Below are positions 55,001-63,719 of a stretch of 64,000 nt of DNA, piece by piece. The translations under genes were made by a program, and so were the position numbers. The notes under the pieces are model-generated. The model did not search any database. It worked only from the letters and a program-made list of their open reading frames with translations, and was not told the origin of the DNA. Every line of letters begins with the position of its first letter. The first letter of the stretch is position 1. The DNA is from Thiothrix caldifontis (GTDB taxonomy: Bacteria; Pseudomonadota; Gammaproteobacteria; Thiotrichales; Thiotrichaceae): contig NZ_FNQP01000005.1 in the NCBI RefSeq assembly GCF_900107695.1, forward strand, positions 161,812 through 225,811, written 5' to 3'.

Positions 55001-56413
55001 GATTTTGGCAGGTTCTGCCCCTGTTAGCCGCACGAGGGCTATATCCTGTTCCGTCAATGTTGGCTCATGGCTGCCTAGCGCCACAATAGCGTTCGCACTG
55101 GCAGGATAGCCCATCGGTTCTGCCGTCAAATTGTCTGCCCTGACCATACTGAATTGAAGCTGATAGCGCAGCCCGTATTCCTTATTCAGCAGTAGGGCGG
55201 GATGCCCACAGCGGGTTCGGCTATCGTCCCAGCTTAGTGATAGCAGCGGATAACGTGGTTCACCTAAGCGCAGGCTGACATGGTTGCTGTGCAGCCATTG
55301 TTCATCAGTACGCAAGGTAGCCAGCATAGTATGTTCCAACACCTTGCCATCCCGGTGATAAACGGCAAAATAACCGGGGCGTAACAACGGAATTGCCCAA
55401 GGCTCGGCATTTTCTCCTTTTAAACCGCCCCCGGCTTGCAGTTCTAGGGTCGGGGCAGGTTCGTATTGGCTGATAGCGGCAACAATCCGTCCTGCATCGG
55501 CAAAGGTTGGTTCAACTGCCACATCACGGGGTGGCGCAGGTTCCCATGCTGTCACTTGCAATGCCGAGTAGACCGGATCAGAGGAGCGGGTGCGCCAACT
55601 GGCTTGCCCAATACCCTGCAAGCTCAGGTTGAACCAAGGAATCTCATAAGCATTTCCCAAGGACAATAATGTCATATGCCCATCAGTACCCTTATCCAAG
55701 GGCAGTACTTGTGGGGGCAACAGACCGAGTGTTAGGGTTTCTGCCTCCAGATGCGTTCCTAACCCGACAAAGGTTGCCGCCCCTTGCAAAGAGAATACCC
55801 AAGCAGGTGAAAAGGTTGCTTCGTTGTTATCCACCACAGACACGCCGCCAGCACCAACAGCGCATACCATCCCTGCCAGCAGCAGGTTTGATGCGGCAAC
55901 CTCCTGATAGGAAAGCCATCTCTCCAGATCAACCTCTGCCTGAAATCCACCCCATAGGAAACTCAGCCACATCCGCCAGCGCCCTGCCTCCTCACTGATG
56001 GCAAGCGTCAAATTAGCGGGGATTAATGTGCCGGGGAAGCGGGCATTTTCTAGCTGGATGACTTTGCCGTCATTACTGACTGTTAAGGTTGGCGTGCCAG
56101 CAAAGCGTCCGGTATCAATATCCCATAACAGTTGATCACCTTTAAAAAACAGCAAGCGCCGCCGGTATTGCCTCAATTCAATTGCGCCAAATTTGATGAT
56201 TTTGGGTCTTTCTGGGAGGGGGGTGATGTATCTGAGTGGATGGAGTACTTTCCATTCCTTCAGGCTACCGTCCGTTTGGCGCGAAACTAGGAAGTGACCT
56301 TGCCGTTCGACACTGACCGACCACTGGCTGGCAATGGAATCCATCCTGAAAGCGTGATCTGACACTGTATGCCCCCTTGCCGTGAATAAAACATTGTCTT
56401 CACGGTAAACCAC
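52070..56413 (-). CDS. Giant protein of unknown function (1447 aa)
   Basis: The uninterrupted frame starts at a GTG (VVYREDNVLFTARG). In the same frame, 55 bases upstream, an ATG encodes MPAKNYQPRATKS and then TAA, followed by WLPPWVVYRED. The natural N-terminus may therefore include these residues if the TAA is a mutation. The first two thirds are beta-rich; the last 300 residues are Gly-rich amphipathic strands (FGGSIQLNLGVASGGVSIMG) that look like a beta-barrel or lipid-binding surface. No signal peptide. No family recognised. It is the first large gene after the regulator. Confidence 0.75.
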   Translation of the reverse strand: MVYREDNVLFTARGHTVSDHAFRMDSIASQWSVSVERQGHFLVSRQTDGSLKEWKVLHPLRYITPLPERPKIIKFGAIELRQYRRRLLFFKGDQLLWDIDTGRFAGTPTLTVSNDGKVIQLENARFPGTLIPANLTLAISEEAGRWRMWLSFLWGGFQAEVDLERWLSYQEVAASNLLLAGMVCAVGAGGVSVVDNNEATFSPAWVFSLQGAATFVGLGTHLEAETLTLGLLPPQVLPLDKGTDGHMTLLSLGNAYEIPWFNLSLQGIGQASWRTRSSDPVYSALQVTAWEPAPPRDVAVEPTFADAGRIVAAISQYEPAPTLELQAGGGLKGENAEPWAIPLLRPGYFAVYHRDGKVLEHTMLATLRTDEQWLHSNHVSLRLGEPRYPLLSLSWDDSRTRCGHPALLLNKEYGLRYQLQFSMVRADNLTAEPMGYPASANAIVALGSHEPTLTEQDIALVRLTGAEPAKIVFPSNWSAKFQRHQDLLWLEFHFSRIRLVAQGTDLPRLERLQLAPIQQPIVVIKFPPQSIAEACSRENADGMDDSQSLPLASVAAEPSRLAWRLTRNCTLNAQLLLGWLTDPNSHGVALVSLSPSLAASALAPPTLLEPPTAQETAIEAPVRLFLSPDQNGIWEGSRTPIEHTHQTELWHVRLRDKRGVTPVVKAIWAEDYPDHSVELPLTCAALNKVDRHDIVEKSTKDLPINSNKLMLSSLGAWLDLKGEWKEGLNTCDPNDSNLESWHHIATLGRDHFVKIVRRGYLFPFGHKAAYIKITERKFINKPMGYREARLIQRTFIVVRERKRSFPLPLMVPAPNSPPAPHAEQLRRSFPFEQVEILIEQTPWIDPPGDEKLFWPTLSNSDYRFPIRATDREGQTVEFMAPLCFVGSCPAKSAVNAIIGAFNQDKKRNSYALLNQTLAFAPGSSKLEVSHLTVSAAYAGDMPVTGDTDPKRSFNPSMAYLNSGKLAFTPASVVLPVLRQLGGVTAPQPFCYAAAYSEYGFGGNNKGELFFRADAAFDLAFGKDNKPDKIGALATPNIKIGGISRKIGPVGINEAVSNSLETIRVGTFDPASYFSDVLKAKLLGGVKLKDILKTTVGDLGTAPQWVTSQEGQDTVYRLQWNTLLQEKGIFIHNLPDPPALGECRLDLVVENRVKSGSDISSKMTAELQHFGISLAGVLIINFEKFIYQVVPGSKPLIHLALKEKGGITFGGALEFINKIEECLSSSLGHFTDPPYINVNTDGITAGYSLPIPNIAVGAFALQNLALSAGITLPFTGEAMRARFALSERHAPFMVTVSLFAGEGFVALAVGPDGIETVEVSLGFGGSIQLNLGVASGGVSIMGGIYIEYSDKDKASLLSGYLRINGAMEVLGIACVSVSYYLALNYETNRKVAWGEASASLKVEVAFFSKSVTVSVRREFARGSEDLSFAALMSPQDWSSYQQAFCEEL

Positions 56414-56429
56414 CCAAGGGGGCAGCCAT

Positions 56430-56465
56430 TAGGATTTTGTTGCACGGGGTTGGTAGTTTTTTGCA
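56430..56465 (-). promoter_or_regulatory. Cluster repeat site R3 (two units, 21-bp period)
   Basis: On the minus strand TGCAAAAAACTACCA (56465-56451) and TGCAACAAAATCCTA (56444-56430) are spaced by 21 bases, between the regulator stop and the 1447-residue gene. About 37 bases around it match site R2 with one or two differences. Confidence 0.55.
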
Positions 56466-56472
56466 GGCATTT

Positions 56473-59400
56473 TCAGGGGGTGGTTTCAGCACGCGTCCGG
56501 ATGTCCTTATACAACTTCACGGTTTCCGCACCGGGCATAACATTCAAGCCTTCGCCCAGCACCTTGCGGCAACGTCCATAGGCAGCAAGGGCTTCGGATG
56601 GTCTGCCTAGGCTTTCGTAACAGCGCATCAGTCCTTGGTAAAAGCTTTCGACGAGCGGGTCGATTTCCAGCCCCTTGCGGTAGACCTGAATCGCCTGCTC
56701 CCAGCCGGAGGCTTTTTCCCAATACTCACCCACCGCTAAAGTGAAGCGTAACATCCGGCTACGCAGGCGTTCCGCCATATCCAGCGCCCAGCTTTTTTGC
56801 GCCCCCTTGCCAAGGAATGACCCCGCGTAAAGCGTACTCAGGGTTTGCCAGAGCCGTCTGACGGTTTCGCTGTGGGGGTGTGGGCTATCCAGTTGCTGCC
56901 GGAACTGTTCCAAGGTGCGCTCAAATGCCCACACATCCAGCCACACCTGTCGCGGGTCGAGGGATACCACCCGGTCTTTGAGGGTAATGGCCTGTTCAGT
57001 CCCCAGCAGTTTGCGCAGACGGTGCAACGTGGTGTGCAGGGAACGGGCGGCGGCATCACCACCCGCATCAGGCCACAAAATATCCATCAGCCGTTCGTCA
57101 GCAACATCACGCCCGCCCAAGGCAATCAGGGCTTTGAGCAGTTCCAGCGGGCGGTTTTGGGAAGGGGTTTCCAGCGTCAGCAGCTTGCCGCCCACTTCCA
57201 CCACAAACGTGCCCAGAGCTTTAACTCTGACCGGCAGTGGCCAGTTGGCAGGGATACCGCCATTGGCTTCGTGTGGCAGCAACCCAGCTTGCCGGATCAG
57301 TTCCTGCACACGAGCGGTTTCGATCCCCCATTCCAGCGCAAAGCGCAGCAGCGGTTCGATCCAGTCCGGGAATGACCACAGCGGCAAACCCCAGCCCTGT
57401 TCCCTGCCCTGTTGCAGGGCGGCGGCGAGCAGGCGGGCAGCAGTGGCCTCCTCACCCATGCGCAAGCGCAACCAAGCTTCGGACAAACCGCAGTCATGCT
57501 CCATTTGCTGAAGGTAGGCTGCCCCCCAGCGGATTCTGGCCTGATCGAGTAGTGCCAATGCTTCCTGCGGCTGGTCGTGGGCAATCAAGGCCAGCGCCAG
57601 CCCGTGGCGGCAACGTGCCAGCGGGTAGACCGCGCCGTTTTCCAGCGCCAGTGCCAGTGCTGCCCGCCCGTGATCCACCGCATCGGCAAATTGCCCCGCC
57701 ACCAGCGCCCGCCAGTTGAGCAGCAGCCGGTAATGGACGGTGTGGAAATTGGGTGGCTGGGAAGCCAGGATCAGGCGCATCTCCTCCAGATGACGGTCGG
57801 CTTCCGCCAGCCGTGCCTGCATCAGGCCGTTATAAGCGCCCACTGCCAGCAGGAACAGGTCGTACACATGCACGCCGGTCTCCTGCCCCAACGCCAGACC
57901 CTGGCGGACATAGGCACGGCTGGCGTCGTACTGCCCAGCAAAGCAGTCAACGAAGGCCAGTGACAGCAACAGGTGCAGGTGTTCCAGCGGCGATACCAGC
58001 TTGTCATGCCCAGCCGCTTCGTACAGGCGCAGGGTTTTGGCCCACGGGAACAGTTCCGCACTCCCCCCCAGATAAAAACCGATGGCGGAACCCAGTTGCC
58101 AGCGCAGGTTGGCTTCCAGTGGTAATGCCCACAACTGGCGGGCGCGTGCCAGCAAGGTTTCCGCTTGCGGATGGTCGGGACGGCGGTAGGACATGCCCAT
58201 CAACACAGCGGACACCACCCTCGCTTCGCTGGCGGGTTCCCCCATAGCCGGGTGCTGGGCGTACACATGGTCAAAGCGTTGCAGCCACTGGTCGATGCCT
58301 TGGTGATTCTGCTGGGTCATCCACGACACCAACAGGGCACTGGCAAGCGTTTGGTACATACCGCTGGCGTCCCCTGCCTGCTCAAATAGCGGGTAGGCAG
58401 TGCTGAAACAGCGTCCGGCTGCCAACGGGTCATGCCCGTCAAAAGCAGCACCTTGCCAATAGAGCAACCAAGGTTGGGGGGCAAGCAGCGTTTCCGGCAG
58501 GCGTTGCAGCCAGCCCAGCAGGGTCTGGTGGCGGCCTTGCGCCAGTAGGTGCGGTGCTTGGGTGGCAATCATGCTGGCGGCGGTAAGCCAGTCACCGCCT
58601 GCCAACGCCAACTCAATGGCAACTTCCGGCTGCCCTGCGTCCCGCAAGATGTGGGCGGCTTGCTGGCGTAAGGCGTCAAGCTGCGAGCGCTCCCAGCGTT
58701 CCTGCCCCTGTTTCAGCAGGAAGGCGCGGAACAGCGGGTGGTAGCTGTAGACCGGCTCCGCCCCGTTGCTGCGGGTGAGGAAAAAATTGCGGTCATACAG
58801 GTTTTGCAGGATGCGTTCCGCCTGCGGGTGGGCAGTAAGCTGGCTGACTTGCGCCACCGGCATGGTGGGTAGCAGGGCGGACTGGAGCAGGAAGGTCTGG
58901 GTGGTGGCGGGCAGGCGTTCCAATAATTCACTGGCGAAATAGTCGAACACCAGTTCGGGGTTGTCGCCATCCTCCGGCGGTGGCAGGTCGGGATCTTTCT
59001 GCCATGCCCGGTACATCAGGATCAGTCCCGCCGCCCAGCCATCCACCGCCTGATGGATGCGGCGGATGTCAGCCTCACTGCGCCGGGTGGCAAGGCCATT
59101 TCCCAGCAGGCGGACAATGCCGATGGCCTCCACCTCCGTCAGGCGCAGGTCGTCACGGTCGAGCAGGCAGGCCGCATGGCGGGCAGCAAACCCCGCCACC
59201 CACGCAGGCGGCTTGTCGCGGCTGAGGAAAAATGCCTGAAAACCAGCGGGCAAGGCGGCGGTGAATTCGCGGAACAGCGGCTGCAAGGGTGAGTCGTGCG
59301 GCAATTCCTGAAAGTTGTCGAACACGAACACCACCGGGGGGATGAGGTCAGCGCACAGGCGTTCGGCGAAGCTGCGGGTGAAAATGGCGAGGTTGCCGTG

Positions 59401-59706
59401 GTATTCGGGGGTGAGGCTGGGCAGTGGCAGGTCTGGCTTGCACAGGTGATAGGAAGCTTGCGCGAGGTAGTGGAAAAAGGTAGCGGGGTCGGTGTCGCCT
59501 GCGTCGAGTTGGTACCAGAGGGCGGGGATCGTTTGGCTGGCGAGGTAGTCAACCACCAGCGTGGTTTTGCCAGCGCCTGCGGGGGCGGAAATCCATACCA
59601 ACGGTTGCTGGCGGGCGGCTTGCAGTTGCCCGACCAAGGCAGCGCGGGAATAGAGGCTGCCGGTGCGGGGTGGGTTGATTTTGACGGCGGATTTTCCTGT
59701 GGTCAT
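56473..59706 (-). CDS. MalT-type ATPase regulator with C-terminal BTAD/SARP module
   Basis: 1077 residues from the ATG at 59706 (AGGGGCTTGCA upstream); the frame is open to 59928 but the extra part is not protein-like. Domains in order: STAND/MalT NTPase with Walker A SAPAGAGKTTLVV and Walker B-like PVVFVFDNFQELPH, a long TPR-like helical region (about 350-800), then an OmpR-like winged helix (LELLKALIALGGRDVADERL, LHTTLHRLRKLLG) and a BTAD domain. Such proteins are signal-responsive activators. It stands at the head of the giant-protein genes and divergent from the 59944-63719 pair, so it is the likely pathway regulator. Confidence 0.88.
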   Translation of the reverse strand: MTTGKSAVKINPPRTGSLYSRAALVGQLQAARQQPLVWISAPAGAGKTTLVVDYLASQTIPALWYQLDAGDTDPATFFHYLAQASYHLCKPDLPLPSLTPEYHGNLAIFTRSFAERLCADLIPPVVFVFDNFQELPHDSPLQPLFREFTAALPAGFQAFFLSRDKPPAWVAGFAARHAACLLDRDDLRLTEVEAIGIVRLLGNGLATRRSEADIRRIHQAVDGWAAGLILMYRAWQKDPDLPPPEDGDNPELVFDYFASELLERLPATTQTFLLQSALLPTMPVAQVSQLTAHPQAERILQNLYDRNFFLTRSNGAEPVYSYHPLFRAFLLKQGQERWERSQLDALRQQAAHILRDAGQPEVAIELALAGGDWLTAASMIATQAPHLLAQGRHQTLLGWLQRLPETLLAPQPWLLYWQGAAFDGHDPLAAGRCFSTAYPLFEQAGDASGMYQTLASALLVSWMTQQNHQGIDQWLQRFDHVYAQHPAMGEPASEARVVSAVLMGMSYRRPDHPQAETLLARARQLWALPLEANLRWQLGSAIGFYLGGSAELFPWAKTLRLYEAAGHDKLVSPLEHLHLLLSLAFVDCFAGQYDASRAYVRQGLALGQETGVHVYDLFLLAVGAYNGLMQARLAEADRHLEEMRLILASQPPNFHTVHYRLLLNWRALVAGQFADAVDHGRAALALALENGAVYPLARCRHGLALALIAHDQPQEALALLDQARIRWGAAYLQQMEHDCGLSEAWLRLRMGEEATAARLLAAALQQGREQGWGLPLWSFPDWIEPLLRFALEWGIETARVQELIRQAGLLPHEANGGIPANWPLPVRVKALGTFVVEVGGKLLTLETPSQNRPLELLKALIALGGRDVADERLMDILWPDAGGDAAARSLHTTLHRLRKLLGTEQAITLKDRVVSLDPRQVWLDVWAFERTLEQFRQQLDSPHPHSETVRRLWQTLSTLYAGSFLGKGAQKSWALDMAERLRSRMLRFTLAVGEYWEKASGWEQAIQVYRKGLEIDPLVESFYQGLMRCYESLGRPSEALAAYGRCRKVLGEGLNVMPGAETVKLYKDIRTRAETTP

Positions 59707-59772
59707 TGCAAGCCCCTGTTGACACTTCTGCATAAGTGTAGCGTCAAGCGTGCTAACTAATCTTGATAAAGG

Positions 59773-59808
59773 TGCAGAAAAGTTCAAGTAGTGTGCAAAA
59801 AAGTTATA
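59773..59808 (+). promoter_or_regulatory. Cluster repeat site R4 (two units, 21-bp period)
   Basis: TGCAGAAAAGTTCAA (59773-59787) and TGCAAAAAAGTTATA (59794-59808) are direct repeats with exactly 21-bp period in the divergent region between the regulator and the + strand operon. They have the same orientation relative to the gene downstream as at R2 and R3. Confidence 0.6.
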
Positions 59809-59943
59809 ACGGTTATGCGCCGGTATTTGGTTCACTGGGGGTATCCCGTGTGAGCAAAGCATCCCCACCATGACATAGGAGGGCGGTAGCGTGTTTGGAC
59901 GAGTACATCTTGTGATTTGATATTTCACCGAAGGAGCGCAGCA

Positions 59944-60555
59944 ATGCGGGCAAGGCCAATAGTCGGTGGCTGGGAGATTCCACGTATTACAGAGATACGC
60001 GCACAGGAATCGCGGCGGCTAGTGCGGCTACCGATACCGGGGCTTTCAGGGGATCTGCATCAGGATCTGGGGCGTAGTGCGCTGGTCGTGGAAATTGATG
60101 GTTCCCTCTATGGTGATGAGCCACGTGATGCATTCCTCAAAGAATTGCGGCAAAAGTTTCTCCTCGGTGAGCCTGTGGATTTTGTGGCAGATATTGTCAG
60201 CGAGTCCGAGCTGGAAGAAGTGCTGATTGAGGCATTGCAACTTGAGGAATCCACTGAAACACCAGACCAATTCCATTACCGTATCCGCCTGAGGGAATAC
60301 ACCGAACCTCCCGAACCGCCTGATATGGGGCTGGGCTTGGATCTGCAAGCCCCTGATCTGGATCTGGATATTGACTTGGGGCTGGATTTGCTGGATTTGC
60401 CCAGCCTGTTGGCTCCCTTGCCTGAGATTGGTGATCTTCTGCAACCGTTGAAACCTGCCGCACAGGGTTTGCATGATGCACTCAGCGGCGTTGGCGGCAT
60501 CCTGGCTAAGCTTAATGACTTGTTTGATAATCCAGCGGGTGGAGGGGGAACATGA
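59944..60555 (+). CDS. Phage-tail/DNA-circularisation-like protein
   Basis: 203 residues from the ATG at 59944 (AAGGAGCGCAGCA upstream). The first 130 residues (GGWEIPRITEIRAQESRRLV, LGRSALVVEIDGSLYGDEP, LREYTEPPEPP) resemble N-terminal domains of tail-associated DNA-circularisation proteins, with a beta-sandwich expected. The last 75 are an Asp/Leu/Pro-rich tail (GLDLQAPDLDLDIDLGLDLL) ending in Gly residues. Its stop overlaps the start of the 1055-residue gene (ATGA). The similarity is distant and from memory. Confidence 0.6.
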   Translation: MRARPIVGGWEIPRITEIRAQESRRLVRLPIPGLSGDLHQDLGRSALVVEIDGSLYGDEPRDAFLKELRQKFLLGEPVDFVADIVSESELEEVLIEALQLEESTETPDQFHYRIRLREYTEPPEPPDMGLGLDLQAPDLDLDIDLGLDLLDLPSLLAPLPEIGDLLQPLKPAAQGLHDALSGVGGILAKLNDLFDNPAGGGGT

Positions 60556-63500
60556 CACTGAATGCAACCTTGAGTTTGCGTTTGGATGCCAGTGCCAGCA
60601 TCAACGGTTTGCACGTTAGTGTCGGTACGGCATTAAGTGAAATGGATGCCATCTCCATGCCAGACCTGAAGGGGGATTTCATCCGTGTGCAGGAGTATGC
60701 TGGCAACAGTGATTTTTCTTCCATTGTCAGCACCTTACAGCAGGCGTTAGCTGAACTTACTCCGGTGTTGGCTAACCTGCCCGCCGCTAATGACACCTTG
60801 GCCTCCATCAATCAGGTGGTCGGGCTGGCTGACCGCCTTGGTACGCTGGATTTGCCAAATAGCATCCCTGAACTCGCGGCGGTTATTGACGGACAACTGT
60901 CTTATCAAGGGGATTTTCTCGGCAAGTTAAGCCGCTTGACTGAATTACTGGCGGGTAATGCCACAGTACAAGATGCCCGTGAACTGTTGCTCAGTTTTGT
61001 CAGCCTGACGGGGGGCAAGTTGGATGCTGATGACCTGAAATTGCCAGAGTTGGTGCCAGCCGTATTAGCGTTGGCGCAGTCGCTCGGTGGTTTGATGAGT
61101 TTGCATACGCTGTTAGAAGCAGGTCAACAGTTAGCCGTGGTGGTCAACAGTCAACTGGATGCCGACCATATCGCAGCAGGTGTGGAGCAGGTCGAAAAGC
61201 AACTTGGCCTGAATACCAGCCTGCCACTGACAGATTTTTTAAGAAATCTCGACATCAATGACCCCAGTCAGATACAGGCTGCCAAGCAGGCCATTGAAAA
61301 TGCTATTGTTCCCGTGCGGGCGCTGGTGACGGCAGTGGCGGAGGGGATGGCCTTTGGCGAAGCGACATTGGTACATCTGGATGCCGATGGGCTGAAACAC
61401 GCAGTACAGGAAACCACCCTCCAGCTCGGTTCCCTTAATATGACGCCGCTTGAGAGTGGTATCCAGAAGCTGGCCAAGCGTATTGAACCCTTGTTTGCCA
61501 TCGACCTCGGTGCAGCCCCTGCGATGTCTCTGGACGGTTGGCTCAACCAGTTGGAAAGCCGTCTTGCTACACTGACGGCGGGTATCGGGAGTTTTGATGC
61601 CGCGAACCTCAGCCGCCCGATTACAGAGGGTATCAATGCCATCATGGCACTCCCGTCCGAGTTGGCACGGGCCTTGCTGCAATTGCGGCTTACCATACAA
61701 CAGGCACTGGCAAGCATCCACGCAGCGGTGCGGGCGATCCCGATGGATGTGGTCGCCGATGCCACCCGGCAGGTACTGGCTCCGATTGCGGAGGCTCTGA
61801 GTTTTATTGGTGAGCTTGTCGGGCGTCTTCAGACAATCCTGGACACTACGGTCAGTACACTACAGACAGCCTTGGAAACCACAGAGGATGCTGTTGATGA
61901 GGTTACGGAGGCACTGCAAACCCTGTTTCAGGATGCCAAAAACTATATTGACCAGCTCAACCTCCAAGACGTCATCGGCGGGGTCGCGGAGGAGATCGAA
62001 ACTTTCGCACAAAAACTGGCGCAAGCGGATATGAGTCCTTACTTTGGCACGGTGGTTGAGGCCATTAATACCACCACCAATGTGGTTGACAAAGTGCCAT
62101 TTGAGTTGCTGCCAGATTCAATGGAGCAAGAGGTTGTTAATGTCGTGCGTCCCGTCAAGCAAACCAGTGTGGCTAATCTCCAACGCGAGATCGAAGCACT
62201 ACTGCAAATCGGGCCGGATGGCAAGTTCCAGTTGCGCCCGGAACTGGAAAGTAGTTTGCAAGGGATTCAGGGAAAATACGATGAATTGTTGCAAACCATC
62301 CGCCAGCACGACCCGCACACGTTGTTGACCAGTATCAACGCTGAACTCGACAAGCTACAAACCCGCATTGAAACCCTGACGCCCACTGTTGCGCTGGAGC
62401 CAGTGCAACAAGCCATCAACGACATCAAAAGGGTAGTTGGCGGATTTGACCTCAATGCTGAATTGCAGCCGTTGCGTACCGGCTTTGACCAAGTGCTGGA
62501 AAAAGTGGACGAATTCCAGCCATCGGCACTGTTGCAGGAGACCGAAGCCCAGTTGAAGCAAGCCCGCGACAGCGTGTTTGGCAGCCTTGAACTGGATAGC
62601 TGGGCAGAAACGCTTACAAAATTGCGTGAACAGGCGCTGGCATTGATTGATCCGCTGGATCCGGCGCAGATCCAGCCGCAGCTTGAAGCCTTACTTGCCG
62701 ACCTCCAGTCCCAAGCCGCCAATTTGCCCCGGCTGGAGCTGAGCTTTGCACTGGGTAGCCTGATCAGTGCGTTACTCGGTGGTGGGCGGCAACCCCGTGC
62801 AGACAGTTTTGTGGTGGTACTCGATTGGTTGCAAGGCGCATCCGCTATCCAAGCCCTTGCTACGCTGGCGCGTGATGCCGCCACCCTGATAGACACCGCC
62901 CGTCATGGGGTTGAGACAGTTGATCCTCAAGCCATTGTGATGCGTTTGCAACCGGCGTTGCGGGCAGTACGTGAGGCGGTCGCCCAGTTGCCGGACAGTG
63001 CTGCAAAAACCGAATTGAGTGCTTGCGCCAAGGCACTGGATATTGAAACCGCCTTGGCTGGTTTTAGCGTGCAGCGGCAACGCTATCTGGCAAGCTTGCG
63101 CCAAGCAAGTAACTGCTTTAACGAGCTGACCCACACTGGCCTGTCCGAGGTCGATATTGTTACCGGGCGCTTGCGGCTGGTCTTCTCCCCGCTGGATTTT
63201 GCACGCCATTTTATCCGTGACCTGCTCGCCGTACTCGGCATCACTGGTTTGGAATCAGGGCTGCATGATGTGGTTCAGCGTGTCTTTGCGGTAGCAACAC
63301 CCGCACGTTTGGGGGGGATTTTGCAACCGATCTTCACCGCACTCAAAGGTCGTGTGCAGGATTTACTGGACAGTTTCCTCAATCCGATCATCAATGCCAT
63401 CGGTGATTTGAAGGCACTAAAAGAGCAGTTTAGCTTGGTTGCGTTCATGCAAGAACTGGATGCCATACATGCCACGGCACGCGGTCAGATCGGGCAACTG

Positions 63501-63719
63501 TATCCCGATCAGCTACTCGGTGAAACCGTTGCGGCGTTTACCAATACCCAAGCGCAGGTGCTGGCCTTTGATCCGATGGAGCCATTGAACAATGCCTTGG
63601 AAGCCTTGCGTACCAATAATGCGCATGTACTCAGCAAGTTGGATGGGGAAGCCATTCTGGCTACTATACGCATCAACTTTAACCCGCGAAAGCGGTCTCC
63701 CTCTCTGGTAGGCTATTAG
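60552..63719 (+). CDS. Long helical, tape-measure-like protein truncated by an IS
   Basis: 1055 residues, nearly all alpha-helical with Leu/Ala heptads, many short repeats of the type LxxxLxxLxxQL and few aromatic residues. There is no signal or membrane segment. It resembles tape-measure or lipid-transfer-type rod proteins rather than an enzyme. The gene's own sequence ends at about 63673 (LATIRI) where the IS begins; the last 15 codons to the TAG at 63717-63719 are IS-derived. The natural 3' end is missing. Confidence 0.75.
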   Translation: MTLNATLSLRLDASASINGLHVSVGTALSEMDAISMPDLKGDFIRVQEYAGNSDFSSIVSTLQQALAELTPVLANLPAANDTLASINQVVGLADRLGTLDLPNSIPELAAVIDGQLSYQGDFLGKLSRLTELLAGNATVQDARELLLSFVSLTGGKLDADDLKLPELVPAVLALAQSLGGLMSLHTLLEAGQQLAVVVNSQLDADHIAAGVEQVEKQLGLNTSLPLTDFLRNLDINDPSQIQAAKQAIENAIVPVRALVTAVAEGMAFGEATLVHLDADGLKHAVQETTLQLGSLNMTPLESGIQKLAKRIEPLFAIDLGAAPAMSLDGWLNQLESRLATLTAGIGSFDAANLSRPITEGINAIMALPSELARALLQLRLTIQQALASIHAAVRAIPMDVVADATRQVLAPIAEALSFIGELVGRLQTILDTTVSTLQTALETTEDAVDEVTEALQTLFQDAKNYIDQLNLQDVIGGVAEEIETFAQKLAQADMSPYFGTVVEAINTTTNVVDKVPFELLPDSMEQEVVNVVRPVKQTSVANLQREIEALLQIGPDGKFQLRPELESSLQGIQGKYDELLQTIRQHDPHTLLTSINAELDKLQTRIETLTPTVALEPVQQAINDIKRVVGGFDLNAELQPLRTGFDQVLEKVDEFQPSALLQETEAQLKQARDSVFGSLELDSWAETLTKLREQALALIDPLDPAQIQPQLEALLADLQSQAANLPRLELSFALGSLISALLGGGRQPRADSFVVVLDWLQGASAIQALATLARDAATLIDTARHGVETVDPQAIVMRLQPALRAVREAVAQLPDSAAKTELSACAKALDIETALAGFSVQRQRYLASLRQASNCFNELTHTGLSEVDIVTGRLRLVFSPLDFARHFIRDLLAVLGITGLESGLHDVVQRVFAVATPARLGGILQPIFTALKGRVQDLLDSFLNPIINAIGDLKALKEQFSLVAFMQELDAIHATARGQIGQLYPDQLLGETVAAFTNTQAQVLAFDPMEPLNNALEALRTNNAHVLSKLDGEAILATIRINFNPRKRSPSLVGY

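Noticed and set aside
56411..56470. MPAKNYQPRAT as a secretion or targeting signal
   Set aside because: The peptide is hydrophilic and short, its frame is interrupted in both copies, and the DNA similarity is explained equally well by the R2/R3 repeat. Kept only as a question in the findings.
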